Source: Acinetobacter proteolyticus (GTDB lineage: Bacteria; Pseudomonadota; Gammaproteobacteria; Pseudomonadales; Moraxellaceae). Taken from it: a DNA stretch of 64,000 bases. The DNA lies in contig NZ_KB849179.1 in assembly GCF_000367945.1 (NCBI RefSeq), forward strand, positions 310,001 to 374,000, written 5' to 3'. The notes under the pieces were generated by a model, which saw only the letters and a list, made by a program, of their open reading frames with translations, was not told the origin of the DNA and did not search any database. Shown in pieces: positions 17,183 to 25,997 of this stretch. Within the stretch, counting starts at the first letter, position 1. Each line of letters starts with the position of its first letter. A program made the translations under genes and the position numbers.

Positions 17183-18406
17183 ATGAGTAATGAAGAGAAA
17201 AGTGGATTAAAGCATTGGGTTCCTGCTTTTGTCCTGATGGTGTGTGTCGTACTGGCATTCTTCGACAAAATTAGTATCGCGGTCTTGTTTGCTGACCCGC
17301 ACTTTCAAGGTGCGATGGGAATTGCAGAGGATAAGGCCAAGCTCGGATGGCTCATGACCAGCTTCTTGTTGGCTTATGGGTTCTCTTCGGTGTTTTTAAG
17401 CTTTTTGGGCGATATTTTTAATCCGAAGAAAATGCTGTTCTGGAGCGTTGCATCGTGGGGCATTTTAATGTTCTGCATGGGATTTACTACCAACTATACC
17501 GGCATGTTGATCCTACGTGTTTTGCTCGGTTTGGCTGAGGGACCATTGTTTGCATTGGCTTATGCCATTGTGAAGCAAACCTATACCGATCGCCAGCAAG
17601 CGCGCGCTTCGACCATGTTCCTGTTGGGCACACCGATTGGTGCATTTCTGGGTTTTCCGATTACTGCGGCAGTATTAGCAAAGCATGATTGGCACACCAC
17701 GTTTTTTGTGATGTCTGGCCTCACCGTGGTTGCATTACTGGCAATTGCTTTTGGTCTACGTAATTTACAGCTCAAGAAAACCATCGAACTGGAATCGACC
17801 AGCAAACGTGTCAATTTCAAAGGACATATTCACAACACCAAACTTCTATTGCAGAACCGTGCATTTTGGTTGGTGTGTATCTTCAATATTGCATTGATGA
17901 CCTATCTCTGGGGCCTAAACAGTTGGGTACCTTCTTATCTGATTCAGGACAAGGGCTTTAACCTGAAAGAGTTTGGGGTTTATTCAAGCTTTCCATTCAT
18001 TGCCATGCTGATTGGTGAAGTGATTGGCGCATTCCTTTCGGACAAATTAGGCCGCCGTGCTATTCAGGTCTTCAGTGGCCTGTTGGTGGCAGGCATCTTT
18101 ATGTATGTCATGGTGATTATGACTGATCCGATTCTGGTGATCGCGGCAATGTCTTTAAGCGCAATGGCTTGGGGTTTTGGTGTCGCAGCAGTATTCGCCT
18201 TACTTGCCCGTGTCACAACTGCCGATGTTGGTGCAACTGCGGGTGGAATTTTCAACGGAATGGGTAATTTTGCCAGCGCAATTGCGCCTGTTCTGATCGG
18301 TTACATCGTGATGCAAACCCACAGTTTTAATTTAGGAATTACCTTCTTGGCAGCCGTTGCCGTGATCGGATCGTTCTTCTTAGTTCCTTTATTAAAACGT
18401 TATTAA
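17183..18406 (+). CDS. MFS transporter, probable aromatic-acid importer
   Basis: 407 residues with about twelve transmembrane helices. The helix 2-3 loop GDIFNPKKML, the helix-4 R(V)LLGLAEGP motif and an acidic residue in helix 1 (FFDKISIAV) fit the anion:cation symporter (ACS) branch that carries aromatic and sugar acids. GAAGGAATG gives the start. Inside the Rieske operon it most likely brings the substrate across the inner membrane, with the porin at 24736 serving the outer membrane. Confidence 0.87.
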   Translation: MSNEEKSGLKHWVPAFVLMVCVVLAFFDKISIAVLFADPHFQGAMGIAEDKAKLGWLMTSFLLAYGFSSVFLSFLGDIFNPKKMLFWSVASWGILMFCMGFTTNYTGMLILRVLLGLAEGPLFALAYAIVKQTYTDRQQARASTMFLLGTPIGAFLGFPITAAVLAKHDWHTTFFVMSGLTVVALLAIAFGLRNLQLKKTIELESTSKRVNFKGHIHNTKLLLQNRAFWLVCIFNIALMTYLWGLNSWVPSYLIQDKGFNLKEFGVYSSFPFIAMLIGEVIGAFLSDKLGRRAIQVFSGLLVAGIFMYVMVIMTDPILVIAAMSLSAMAWGFGVAAVFALLARVTTADVGATAGGIFNGMGNFASAIAPVLIGYIVMQTHSFNLGITFLAAVAVIGSFFLVPLLKRY

Positions 18407-18440
18407 TCAAACGGTTCATCAAAAACCTAGGAGTTAAAAC

Positions 18441-18962
18441 ATGACTACTCAACAATTCGAATCATGGACACAACCTGAAGGTACAAATTTACAAGACTGG
18501 TTGAATACCCGTATCGCACGCTTTGAAACACGTAAATATGATTTTGATGCCTTGAAGTTCCAAGCGGACTATGACCCGAAATATCGTCGCGCACAAATGC
18601 GTTATATGGGTACAGGTGCAACAGGTGTGGTTAATGATGGCAATACGGTTCCAGCTGAAAACTTTACCTTCTCAACCATGGTTTTACCTGCGCAATGTGA
18701 AGGGCCTTTGCATATTCATCACGATGTTGAAGAAGTGTTTTTCATGTTGCGTGGCGAAATTGACCTGTTCATTGAACATAACGGGGAAAAATTTGAGACC
18801 AGACTGAAAGAGCGTGACCTGATTTCAATTCCACCGGGTATTTATCGTGGCTTATTTAATCCAGGTCAGGAAGATGCCTTGATGTGTGTGATGTTGGGTG
18901 CGGGTAAACCAACCATTCCGAACTATCCACCTGAGCATCCATTGTCTCAAATCAAACGTTAA
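18441..18962 (+). CDS. Cupin-domain protein
   Basis: 173 residues, single cupin domain: HIHHDVEEVFFMLRGEIDLF carries the first metal motif (two His plus Glu), and ISIPPGIYRGLFNPG the second. TAGGAG lies upstream. Small cupins in aromatic loci serve as ring-cleavage dioxygenases, isomerases or decarboxylases, or as non-catalytic metal proteins. The dominant candidate here is processing of a ring-cleavage product (inference). Family certain, reaction unknown. Confidence 0.78.
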   Translation: MTTQQFESWTQPEGTNLQDWLNTRIARFETRKYDFDALKFQADYDPKYRRAQMRYMGTGATGVVNDGNTVPAENFTFSTMVLPAQCEGPLHIHHDVEEVFFMLRGEIDLFIEHNGEKFETRLKERDLISIPPGIYRGLFNPGQEDALMCVMLGAGKPTIPNYPPEHPLSQIKR

Positions 18963-18995
18963 TCCGATTGATCTTATAAATGTTGAAGGAATGAC

Positions 18996-19811
18996 ATGAT
19001 GACACTGATTGAGCGTTTAACTCACTATCCAGTCAAAACGGTTGCCGTAAATGGCGCTGTGCAAGCTTATCGTGAAGCAGGTCAAGGCCAGCCGCTGGTT
19101 TTGCTGCATGGAATTAGCTCAGGTTCAGCATCCTGGATTAAGCAGTTGGAGACACTCAGTCAACATTTTCATGTCATTGCTTGGGATGCACCCGGTTATG
19201 GTTTATCCGATGGTTTAAACATAGATCAACCCAATGCAGCCGATTATGCGGAGCGAGTATTGGGCTTGATAGATGCGTTGAACATTTCAAAAGCTATTGT
19301 AGTTGGACATTCATTGGGTGCTTTACAAGCCAGTGCTTTTGCCCATCTTTATCCTGAACGGATACAGACCTTAATCATTGCCAATGCAGCACAAGGTTAT
19401 CAACGTTCCGATGAAGAAACCCAAGCACAAGTTTATCAAAAACGCCCGAATATGTTGAAAAGCTTGGGCAATGCAGGCATGGCTACCAGCCGTGGACCGC
19501 ATTTGATTTATAAACAAGACCCTCAGGCACTGGCTTTGGTCAATGAGGTGATGGGGCAACTAACATTAGAGGGTTTTACCCGAGCATCTTATTTGTTGGC
19601 CTATGACGAAATTCGAAATTATTTAACACAACTTACTGTTCCTTGTGTGGTGATTGCGGGTGACAAGGATGGAATTACGCCTGCGCAAGCGATCAAGGAA
19701 CTTGCTGTAGAAATGCAATTGAGCCGATGTCATCTCATTACAGATGCAGGTCATCTGAGTTATGTCGATCAACCTGAACAGTTTAACGACATTGTTTTAT
19801 CGGCACATTAA
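18996..19811 (+). CDS. Alpha/beta hydrolase, predicted meta-cleavage product hydrolase
   Basis: 271 residues (tandem ATGs at 18996 and 18999; AAGGA just upstream). Oxyanion segment LLHGISSGSASW, nucleophile elbow VVGHSLGA, acid in AGDKDGITP and histidine in DAGHLSYVDQP make a full Ser-Asp-His triad. Size and sequence match C-C bond hydrolases of the BphD/MhpC/XylF group. Next to an extradiol dioxygenase, hydrolysis of the ring-opened product is the best guess. A plain esterase or amidase role is possible. Confidence 0.83.
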   Translation: MMTLIERLTHYPVKTVAVNGAVQAYREAGQGQPLVLLHGISSGSASWIKQLETLSQHFHVIAWDAPGYGLSDGLNIDQPNAADYAERVLGLIDALNISKAIVVGHSLGALQASAFAHLYPERIQTLIIANAAQGYQRSDEETQAQVYQKRPNMLKSLGNAGMATSRGPHLIYKQDPQALALVNEVMGQLTLEGFTRASYLLAYDEIRNYLTQLTVPCVVIAGDKDGITPAQAIKELAVEMQLSRCHLITDAGHLSYVDQPEQFNDIVLSAH

Positions 19812-19827
19812 GGCTTAAACGAGAGAT

Positions 19828-20628
19828 ATGGATATGAGCTTCCAAGTTGAAGGAAAAGTAGCAGTTGTCACAGGTGGCTCGTCAGGCATTGGTTTGGCTG
19901 CAGTCGAAATTTTAGTTGCAGAAGGTGCCAAGGTGGCATGGTGCGGTCGAGATGAGCAGCGTTTGGCTGCATCAAAACTGTATATTTTAGAAAAATATCC
20001 GCATGCCAATATCTTCACCAGTATCTGCAATGTCTTGGATAAAGAAGATGTAAAACGTTTTGCACAACAGGTCAATCAACATCTGGGCAATGTCGACATG
20101 CTAATCAATAACGCAGGTCAGGGACGTGTGTCTAATTTTGAAAATACCCAAGACGAAGACTGGATGAAGGAAATTGAACTGAAGTATTTCAGTGTATTAC
20201 ATCCAGTACGGGCATTTTTAAATGATTTAAAACATTCGGCATACGGGTCGATTACCAATGTGAATTCTTTGCTGGCACTGCAACCTGAGCCGCATATGAT
20301 TGCGACTTCATCTGCACGTGCAGCACTGCTGAATTTAACCCATTCATTGGCGCATGAATTTACCCAGTACGGTGTTCGGGTCAATTCAATCCTGTTAGGC
20401 ATGGTGGAATCAGCACAGTGGAAACGCCGTTTTGAAACCCGTTCAGATCCAAATGCAACATGGGAACAGTGGACAGGCAACATTGCCAAGAACCGTGGCA
20501 TTCCGATGCAGCGTTTAGGCAAGCCAGAAGAACCCGCGCGTGCCTTGGTGTTCTTGGCATCACCTTTAGCATCGTATACCACAGGTTCGACACTGGATGT
20601 CTCTGGTGGATTTAACAAACATTTATAA
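19828..20628 (+). CDS. SDR-family protein with altered catalytic residues
   Basis: 266 residues. The nucleotide-binding TGGSSGIG (15-22), NNAG (94-97) and a C-terminal TGSTLDVSGGF are normal. The active site is not: Ser147 is followed thirteen residues later by Thr160, and four further on by Arg164, where classical SDRs have Tyr and Lys. The surrounding HMIATSSARAAL aligns plainly with the YxASK region, so this is substitution rather than misalignment. It may use a different acid-base or be non-redox. Start at ATG 19828 or 19834. It belongs to the Rieske cluster. Confidence 0.82.
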   Translation: MDMSFQVEGKVAVVTGGSSGIGLAAVEILVAEGAKVAWCGRDEQRLAASKLYILEKYPHANIFTSICNVLDKEDVKRFAQQVNQHLGNVDMLINNAGQGRVSNFENTQDEDWMKEIELKYFSVLHPVRAFLNDLKHSAYGSITNVNSLLALQPEPHMIATSSARAALLNLTHSLAHEFTQYGVRVNSILLGMVESAQWKRRFETRSDPNATWEQWTGNIAKNRGIPMQRLGKPEEPARALVFLASPLASYTTGSTLDVSGGFNKHL

Positions 20629-20637
20629 GGTGTTCAC

Positions 20638-21429
20638 ATGAAACAGTTGATGATGATTGGTTTTGGAGCGATGGCAGCAGAAGTGTATGCGCATATGCCC
20701 CAAGACCTGCAACTTAAATGGATTGTGGTCCCTGCACGTAGTGTCGAAAAAGTACGGGCGCAGGTTGCGGCTGATGTGCAAGTGATTAGTTCAATCGAAC
20801 AATGTCAGGGGACACCGGACTATGTAATTGAAGTGGCTGGTCAGGCAGCGGTGAAAGAACATGCGCAAAAAGTGCTGGAAAAAGGCTGGACCATTGGCCT
20901 GATCTCTGTGGGCACTTTGGCCGATAACGAATTTTTAATTCAGCTGAAAACCACGGCAGAACAAAACGATGCGCATCTGCATTTATTGGCAGGCGCAATT
21001 GCCGGGATTGATGGGATCTCTGCAGCTAAAGAAGGTGGTCTGGAAAAGGTCACCTATAAGGGCTGTAAGAGTCCAAAAAGCTGGCGTGGTAGCTATGCAG
21101 AGCAATTGGTTGATCTCGATCAGGTCAGTGAAGCAACGGTTTTTTTCCGTGGTACAGCCAGAGAAGCAGCTTTGAAATTTCCAGCCAATGCCAATGTAGC
21201 CGCCACGATTGCACTGGCTGGGCTGGGCATGGATGACACTATGGTTGAGCTGACGGTTGATCCGAGCATTAACAAAAACAAGCACACCATTGTAGCAGAA
21301 GGTGTATTTGGTGAAATGACCATTGAACTGGTGGGGGTGCCATTGGCAAGTAATCCCAAAACCTCAACCTTGGCTGCATTAAGTGTGATTCGCGCTTGTC
21401 GCAATAGCGTTGAAGCAATTCAGATTTAA
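20638..21429 (+). CDS. L-aspartate dehydrogenase-like protein (DUF108 family)
   Basis: 263 residues, normal for aspartate dehydrogenases. N-terminal Rossmann fold (MIGFGAMAAEVY), AGAIAGIDG, a FPANANVAATIALAG block and NKHTI with the conserved histidine of the catalytic domain. The family reversibly deaminates L-aspartate to oxaloacetate or iminosuccinate with NAD(P). NadX feeds NAD synthesis, but this copy sits in a catabolic operon, so it may handle an amino-dicarboxylate or imine released from an N-containing substrate (inference). I recall a comparable gene, PA3505 of Pseudomonas aeruginosa, also sitting in a catabolic set; this needs checking. Confidence 0.83.
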   Translation: MKQLMMIGFGAMAAEVYAHMPQDLQLKWIVVPARSVEKVRAQVAADVQVISSIEQCQGTPDYVIEVAGQAAVKEHAQKVLEKGWTIGLISVGTLADNEFLIQLKTTAEQNDAHLHLLAGAIAGIDGISAAKEGGLEKVTYKGCKSPKSWRGSYAEQLVDLDQVSEATVFFRGTAREAALKFPANANVAATIALAGLGMDDTMVELTVDPSINKNKHTIVAEGVFGEMTIELVGVPLASNPKTSTLAALSVIRACRNSVEAIQI

Positions 21430-21441
21430 AAGGATTTGATC

Positions 21442-22908
21442 ATGGTAAAGGAAATTTATATCGCAGGTGAATGGCGATTAGGTAAAGGCGCTACGATTCA
21501 AAGTTTATTTCCAGCAGATCAATCGGTGAATGCTGAAATTTCAACGGCGAGTCTGGATGATGTCAATGAAGCCATTGAAAAGGCAGATGCGGCTTGGCGT
21601 AAGGCGGAATGGCGCAACAGCATGCCGCATGAACGTGCCCGTATTTTATATAAAGTGGCCGACATTATTGAAGCGCGTGTGGATGAACTTTCAAAGCTAC
21701 AAACCCGTGATAATGGCAAGCCCTTGGCTGAAACCCGTGCCTTGACCATGAGTGCTGCGGCAACAGCGCGTTATGTGGCCGCAGCCTGTGAAACCTTAAA
21801 TGATGAGCTGACCACGCAACGTGCCGCAGATTTTATGACCATGAGCGTGTATGAGCCCGTAGGTGTAGTCGCTGCAATTACCCCGTGGAACTCACCGATT
21901 GCCAGTGAAGTGCAAAAATTGGCACCGACACTTGCGGGCGGCAATGCCGTGATTCTAAAACCAGCAGAAGTGACTTCTTTGATTGCATTGGAACTCGCCA
22001 AAATCTTTGAAGAAGCAGGCCTGCCAAAAGGTTTGCTCAGTGTACTGGTCGGACGCGGTTCGGTGATTGGTGATGCGATTGTGAAGCATCCTTTGGTACG
22101 TAAAATTTCATTTACCGGTGGAACCACTACGGGTCGTCATCTGGCACATCTTGCTGCAGATAAACTGATCACCACCTCTTTGGAACTTGGTGGAAAATCA
22201 CCAACGATTGTGTTGCCAGATGCAGATATTGAATTGGCAGCCAAAGGTGTGGCTTACGGTATTTTCAGTTCGGCTGGACAAGCCTGTATTGCCGGTTCGC
22301 GTCTGTTTGTACACAGCAGTATTTATGATCAATTTCTCAGTCGTTTGGTTGAAATCACCAAAGGCTTGCGCGTTGGGCATCCTGAAACCGCAGGTGTACA
22401 TCTCGGCTCTTTGATTAATCCGAAACATTTGGCTTCTGTTGATGACTATGTACAGCTCGCGAAACAAGAAGGTGGACAAGTTCTTGTGGGTGGTCATGCC
22501 TTAACCGAAGGTGAATTTGCCAAAGGGAGCTATTACTTACCAACCATTATCACTGGTTTAAGCAATTCAGCGCAAACCTGTCAGGAAGAGATTTTTGGCC
22601 CTGTACTGGTGGTGATGAAATATGACGATGAACAAGACTTGCTTGCACAAGCCAATGACAGTTGTTTTGGTCTTGCCGCAGGCATCTGGACTGAAAACTA
22701 TCGTAAGGCATGGCAAATTGCCCGTGCTTTAGAAGTCGGTACAGTCTGGATTAATACCTATAAGAAATTCTCGATTTCAGCGCCATTTGGTGGCTTTAAA
22801 GAAAGTGGCATTGGTCGTGAAAAAGGTCGTTTAGGCATTTTGTCTTATATGCAACAAAAAAGCATCTATATGGGATTAAGCGAGCAGCCAAATCCTTGGG
22901 CGAATTAA
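21442..22908 (+). CDS. NAD(P)-dependent aldehyde dehydrogenase of the Rieske cluster
   Basis: 488 residues from the ATG at 21442, seven bases after AAAAGGA; a TTG at 21436 is inferior. PWNSP with Asn, LELGGKSPT with the general-base Glu, and SSAGQACIAG with the catalytic Cys are all present. It resembles betaine-aldehyde and hydroxymuconic-semialdehyde-type dehydrogenases. The ThDP enzyme next door may supply its aldehyde by decarboxylating a 2-oxo acid, or it may oxidise a meta-cleavage semialdehyde (inference). Confidence 0.88.
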   Translation: MVKEIYIAGEWRLGKGATIQSLFPADQSVNAEISTASLDDVNEAIEKADAAWRKAEWRNSMPHERARILYKVADIIEARVDELSKLQTRDNGKPLAETRALTMSAAATARYVAAACETLNDELTTQRAADFMTMSVYEPVGVVAAITPWNSPIASEVQKLAPTLAGGNAVILKPAEVTSLIALELAKIFEEAGLPKGLLSVLVGRGSVIGDAIVKHPLVRKISFTGGTTTGRHLAHLAADKLITTSLELGGKSPTIVLPDADIELAAKGVAYGIFSSAGQACIAGSRLFVHSSIYDQFLSRLVEITKGLRVGHPETAGVHLGSLINPKHLASVDDYVQLAKQEGGQVLVGGHALTEGEFAKGSYYLPTIITGLSNSAQTCQEEIFGPVLVVMKYDDEQDLLAQANDSCFGLAAGIWTENYRKAWQIARALEVGTVWINTYKKFSISAPFGGFKESGIGREKGRLGILSYMQQKSIYMGLSEQPNPWAN

Positions 22909-22946
22909 TACATTCATGGAATGAACAGTTTTTGAGGAATATACCA

Positions 22947-24587
22947 ATGACAGAACGTGTAAATGTCGGCGAAGCCATCGCCCGTGTTTTAGAAGCACAC
23001 CAAGTTGACAGTATGTATGGAGTGATCTCGATCCATAACTTACCGATTGCTGATGCCGTCGGTCGCCGTGAAAAAATCCGTTTTGTGGCGGCACGCGGTG
23101 AAGCAGGTGCGGTCACCATGGCAGATGGCCACTCTCGTTTTAAAGGACTCGGTGTGGCATTAACCAGTACGGGTGCTGGTGCAGGTAATGCAGTCGGTTC
23201 ACTGATTGAAGCAATGAATGCAGGCAGTCCTGTTTTACACTTAACTGGGCAAGTGGAGCGTGAATATTTGGATCGTGATGCCAGCTTTATTCATGAAACC
23301 AAAGATCAGCTGACTTTCTTACGTGCATCAAGCAAAGCTGCTTTCCGTATCACCAGTCCTGACAATGCGGTGGGTGTGATTCGTGAAGCGATTCGTGTAG
23401 CCACTACCGTACCAATGGGACCAGTCAGTGTTGAGTTGCCGATTGATGTACAGGCAGCAGAAATCGATTTGCCGCTGAACTTGGGGCCAGTAAAAGCACT
23501 GGAATTGCCACAAGCTGAACAGGTGGAAGTTGACCTGATTGTCGATGAACTGAAGAAAGCCAAACGTCCCGTGTTCTGGATTGGTGGTGGAACGCTGAAC
23601 AGTGTTGCAGAAGTCAAGGCGATTGCCGATCTTGGGATTCCTGTGGTGTCATCGACCCATGCGCGTGGTGTATTGGCCGATGATCATCCGCGTAGCCTAG
23701 GTGCTTTCCATAACTCGGCAGGGGTTGAGCAGTTGCTCAAAGAGGCTGATTTATTGGTGGTGGTCGGTTCACGCTTACGCAGTAATGAAACCAAAACCTA
23801 TTCCGTGCAATTCCCTGACAATATTATCCAGATTGATGCCAATCCTGTGGCACAACAGCGTAATTACAAAGTGCGTAACTTCATCTGTGGCGATGCCAAA
23901 GATGTACTGCAACGTGTATTGACGGGCTTGCAAGGCGTATCCAAAGTTGATATGGAATATGATGCAGCGGTGGTGAAAGCGAAACAGGCGGCGATTGAGG
24001 CATTACGTACCCAGTTGGATCAGTACGCTTTAATCTGTGATCATTTACGTGCCGCATTGCCGCAAGACGGTATTTTTGTACGCGATATTACTATGTCAGG
24101 CAGTACCTGGGGCAGCCGTTTATTCCCAGTACAGGAACCGAATCAAAATATTCACTCTTTAGCAGGTGCGATTGGTTTGGGTCTAGCAACGGCAATTGGC
24201 GCGTCGATTGCCAATCCCGACAAGAAAGTCATTGGCTTGGTCGGTGATGGTGGTTTGATGCTAGGCATTGGTGAAATCGCAACCATGGCGCAAGAAAATA
24301 CCAATATGGTGCTGATGATCATGAATGACGGTGGCTATGGCGTGATGCGTGGCATCCAAAAGAATTACTTCGGTGGTCGCCAGTATTTCAATGAATTGCA
24401 TACCCCAGACTATAAAGTTCTAGGCGAAGCCATGGGCGTGAAAAGCTGGAAAGTAGGCAGTGCAGAGGAATTCAAAACTGTGATTCAGGAAGCCATTGCT
24501 TTCCAAGGGCCAAGTGTGATTGAACTCGACATGCATTCAATTGGGCCATTGAACTTTGCTGGTCCACCACAGAAAAAATTGTATTAA
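22947..24587 (+). CDS. Thiamine-diphosphate-dependent enzyme (acetolactate synthase/benzoylformate decarboxylase superfamily)
   Basis: 546 residues from the ATG at 22947 (GAGGA eight bases upstream; the frame is open further up but overlaps the aldehyde dehydrogenase end). The catalytic glutamate of the PYR domain is in RGEAGAVTMADG, and the ThDP/Mg motif starts GDGGLML and ends in MNDGGYG. Three-domain layout is normal. Such enzymes decarboxylate 2-oxo acids or carboligate them. In this cluster decarboxylation of a 2-oxo acid fragment is likely. The substrate pocket cannot be read. Confidence 0.86.
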   Translation: MTERVNVGEAIARVLEAHQVDSMYGVISIHNLPIADAVGRREKIRFVAARGEAGAVTMADGHSRFKGLGVALTSTGAGAGNAVGSLIEAMNAGSPVLHLTGQVEREYLDRDASFIHETKDQLTFLRASSKAAFRITSPDNAVGVIREAIRVATTVPMGPVSVELPIDVQAAEIDLPLNLGPVKALELPQAEQVEVDLIVDELKKAKRPVFWIGGGTLNSVAEVKAIADLGIPVVSSTHARGVLADDHPRSLGAFHNSAGVEQLLKEADLLVVVGSRLRSNETKTYSVQFPDNIIQIDANPVAQQRNYKVRNFICGDAKDVLQRVLTGLQGVSKVDMEYDAAVVKAKQAAIEALRTQLDQYALICDHLRAALPQDGIFVRDITMSGSTWGSRLFPVQEPNQNIHSLAGAIGLGLATAIGASIANPDKKVIGLVGDGGLMLGIGEIATMAQENTNMVLMIMNDGGYGVMRGIQKNYFGGRQYFNELHTPDYKVLGEAMGVKSWKVGSAEEFKTVIQEAIAFQGPSVIELDMHSIGPLNFAGPPQKKLY

Positions 24588-24626
24588 TCCCGTTGAGCAT
24601 TGGCAGTCCGTGCTGATGTGAAGACT

Positions 24627-24658
24627 GTTTTATGGGCAAATTTTTTTGTCCATAAAAC
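24627..24658 (+). terminator. AT-rich hairpin after the ThDP gene, possible terminator or double half-site
   Basis: GTTTTATGGGC at 24627-24637 pairs with GTCCATAAAAC at 24648-24658, eleven pairs with one G-T wobble and a ten-base loop. It contains GTTTTA half-sites like the IclR operators, so it may be a regulator site as well as, or instead of, a terminator. Confidence 0.45.
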
Positions 24659-24669
24659 GATAAAAACTA

Positions 24670-24687
24670 TGTTTTATAGGTAAAACA
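24670..24687. promoter_or_regulatory. Candidate IclR operator 3, before the porin
   Basis: TGTTTTATAGGTAAAACA has perfect seven-base arms TGTTTTA/TAAAACA around a four-base spacer. It lies 49 bases before the porin ATG and shares its half-site with the palindrome at 12407, tying the porin to the Rieske regulon. Confidence 0.6.
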
Positions 24688-24735
24688 AAAAGCTAGCCAA
24701 CAGGATCGTTGGAACAAAAACCAAGGAATTAAGAG

Positions 24736-25929
24736 ATGAAAAAGACCTCTATAGCCATGCTATTTGCTGCATTTTATTTGGGTACCACATCCCATGTTTT
24801 TGCACAAAGCTCAGCACTAGAATGGAAAAGTGAAGATGGAACGGATTCGGTAAAATTGGGTGGCGTGGTGCGACTCAACCAACGTTATGAAAATTGGGAA
24901 GGATCCAATGGCGGTTTTGGTAAGCTGTATTTTGATATTTTCAGGGTAGATCTAAAAGGCAAATTTGACGACGCTTATTTTAATGCCAGTTATCTGTTTC
25001 AGGATCAAGAGAAACGCTCGATTGAGAAAGCTTATGTCGGCTATAACCTTGATCAAAATAATAGTATTGAAGCAGGGCTGGTGTATAAACCTTTTGCAAT
25101 TTATCCTTATCCGCAAAATGGCTGGACTTATCATATTCCGTTTTTCTTGGGCTATGGCAATAACATTGCACCTGGGTTGAACTGGAATTTTAACAACAAG
25201 GATTGGGATATCAAATTAGGCTATTATCCGCAAATGCTGGATACCAGCCTGCGTTATTCACCAGAAAGTGCGACCTATGATGATTTGGCCGAGAATGCCT
25301 TTCCCACCCAAAAAGCCTATCAAAATGAAAAGCGCCATCAATTGAATACGCGCATCGTACGTAAATTAGAAACTGATTTTGGCAAGCAAGAATTTGGTGT
25401 ATCGGGAGCTATTGCGCAATTGCATAACAAGACCACTGATAAAAATGGTCAGTATTATGCAGTCGGTCTGCATACCGATAATAATTACAAACGCTTTAAT
25501 TTACAAAGCTCTGTGATTCATTATCAATATGATGCCAAAAACCCAGAAGGGGTCAGTAATGATGTCACATTGATGGGCAATAATGGCTTTACCCCTGCGT
25601 ATTTCATTGCTTCAGAAGCCACAGTTGCCAGTTTAAATTTGGCTTATACCTTACCTGTACAGGATATGGGCAAACTCAAAGCCATCCGTTTCTATAATGA
25701 CTATAGTTATATGGACAAGAAACGTACGGATTGGTCAGCCTCACAGATGAATACCACAGGGATGATGTTTATCGCGTCACCGTTTATGGTGTGGGCAGAT
25801 TATACTTGGGGTAAAAATGCCAATATTATTGGTGGCGCTTCCAATGCCACAGGTTTTACTTCAACGGTTTCACCTTATAGCGACCAATGGCTTTATCGAA
25901 TCAATCTCAATATTGGCTTTAGTTTCTAA
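24736..25929 (+). CDS. Outer-membrane porin with signal peptide
   Basis: 397 residues. A signal peptide (MKKTSIAMLFAAFYLGTTSHVFAQ) is cleaved near residue 24. The body alternates polar and aromatic residues in beta-strand pattern and ends in a terminal Phe (NIGFSF), the assembly signal of outer-membrane barrels. It looks like the phosphate-selective-porin-like barrels associated with aromatic and organic-acid uptake. AAGGAATTAAGAG precedes the start. Likely outer-membrane entry route for the substrate of the cluster. Confidence 0.83.
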   Translation: MKKTSIAMLFAAFYLGTTSHVFAQSSALEWKSEDGTDSVKLGGVVRLNQRYENWEGSNGGFGKLYFDIFRVDLKGKFDDAYFNASYLFQDQEKRSIEKAYVGYNLDQNNSIEAGLVYKPFAIYPYPQNGWTYHIPFFLGYGNNIAPGLNWNFNNKDWDIKLGYYPQMLDTSLRYSPESATYDDLAENAFPTQKAYQNEKRHQLNTRIVRKLETDFGKQEFGVSGAIAQLHNKTTDKNGQYYAVGLHTDNNYKRFNLQSSVIHYQYDAKNPEGVSNDVTLMGNNGFTPAYFIASEATVASLNLAYTLPVQDMGKLKAIRFYNDYSYMDKKRTDWSASQMNTTGMMFIASPFMVWADYTWGKNANIIGGASNATGFTSTVSPYSDQWLYRINLNIGFSF

Positions 25930-25951
25930 ACCTTTCGATTAACAAGTTGTT

Positions 25952-25982
25952 AGAGTGAGTCATACCCATGATTCACTCTTTG
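25952..25982 (+). terminator. Rho-independent terminator after the porin
   Basis: AGAGTGA..TCAT pairs with ATGA..TCACTCT around ACCC, ending in TTTGTG. It closes the Rieske-porin region and lies before the convergent AraC gene. Confidence 0.7.
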
Positions 25983-25997
25983 TGCTTTTGAGTTTTT

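Noticed and set aside
20118-20618. 166-codon minus-strand open frame inside the atypical SDR gene
   Set aside because: Antisense shadow of a supported gene; no start context or family motifs.
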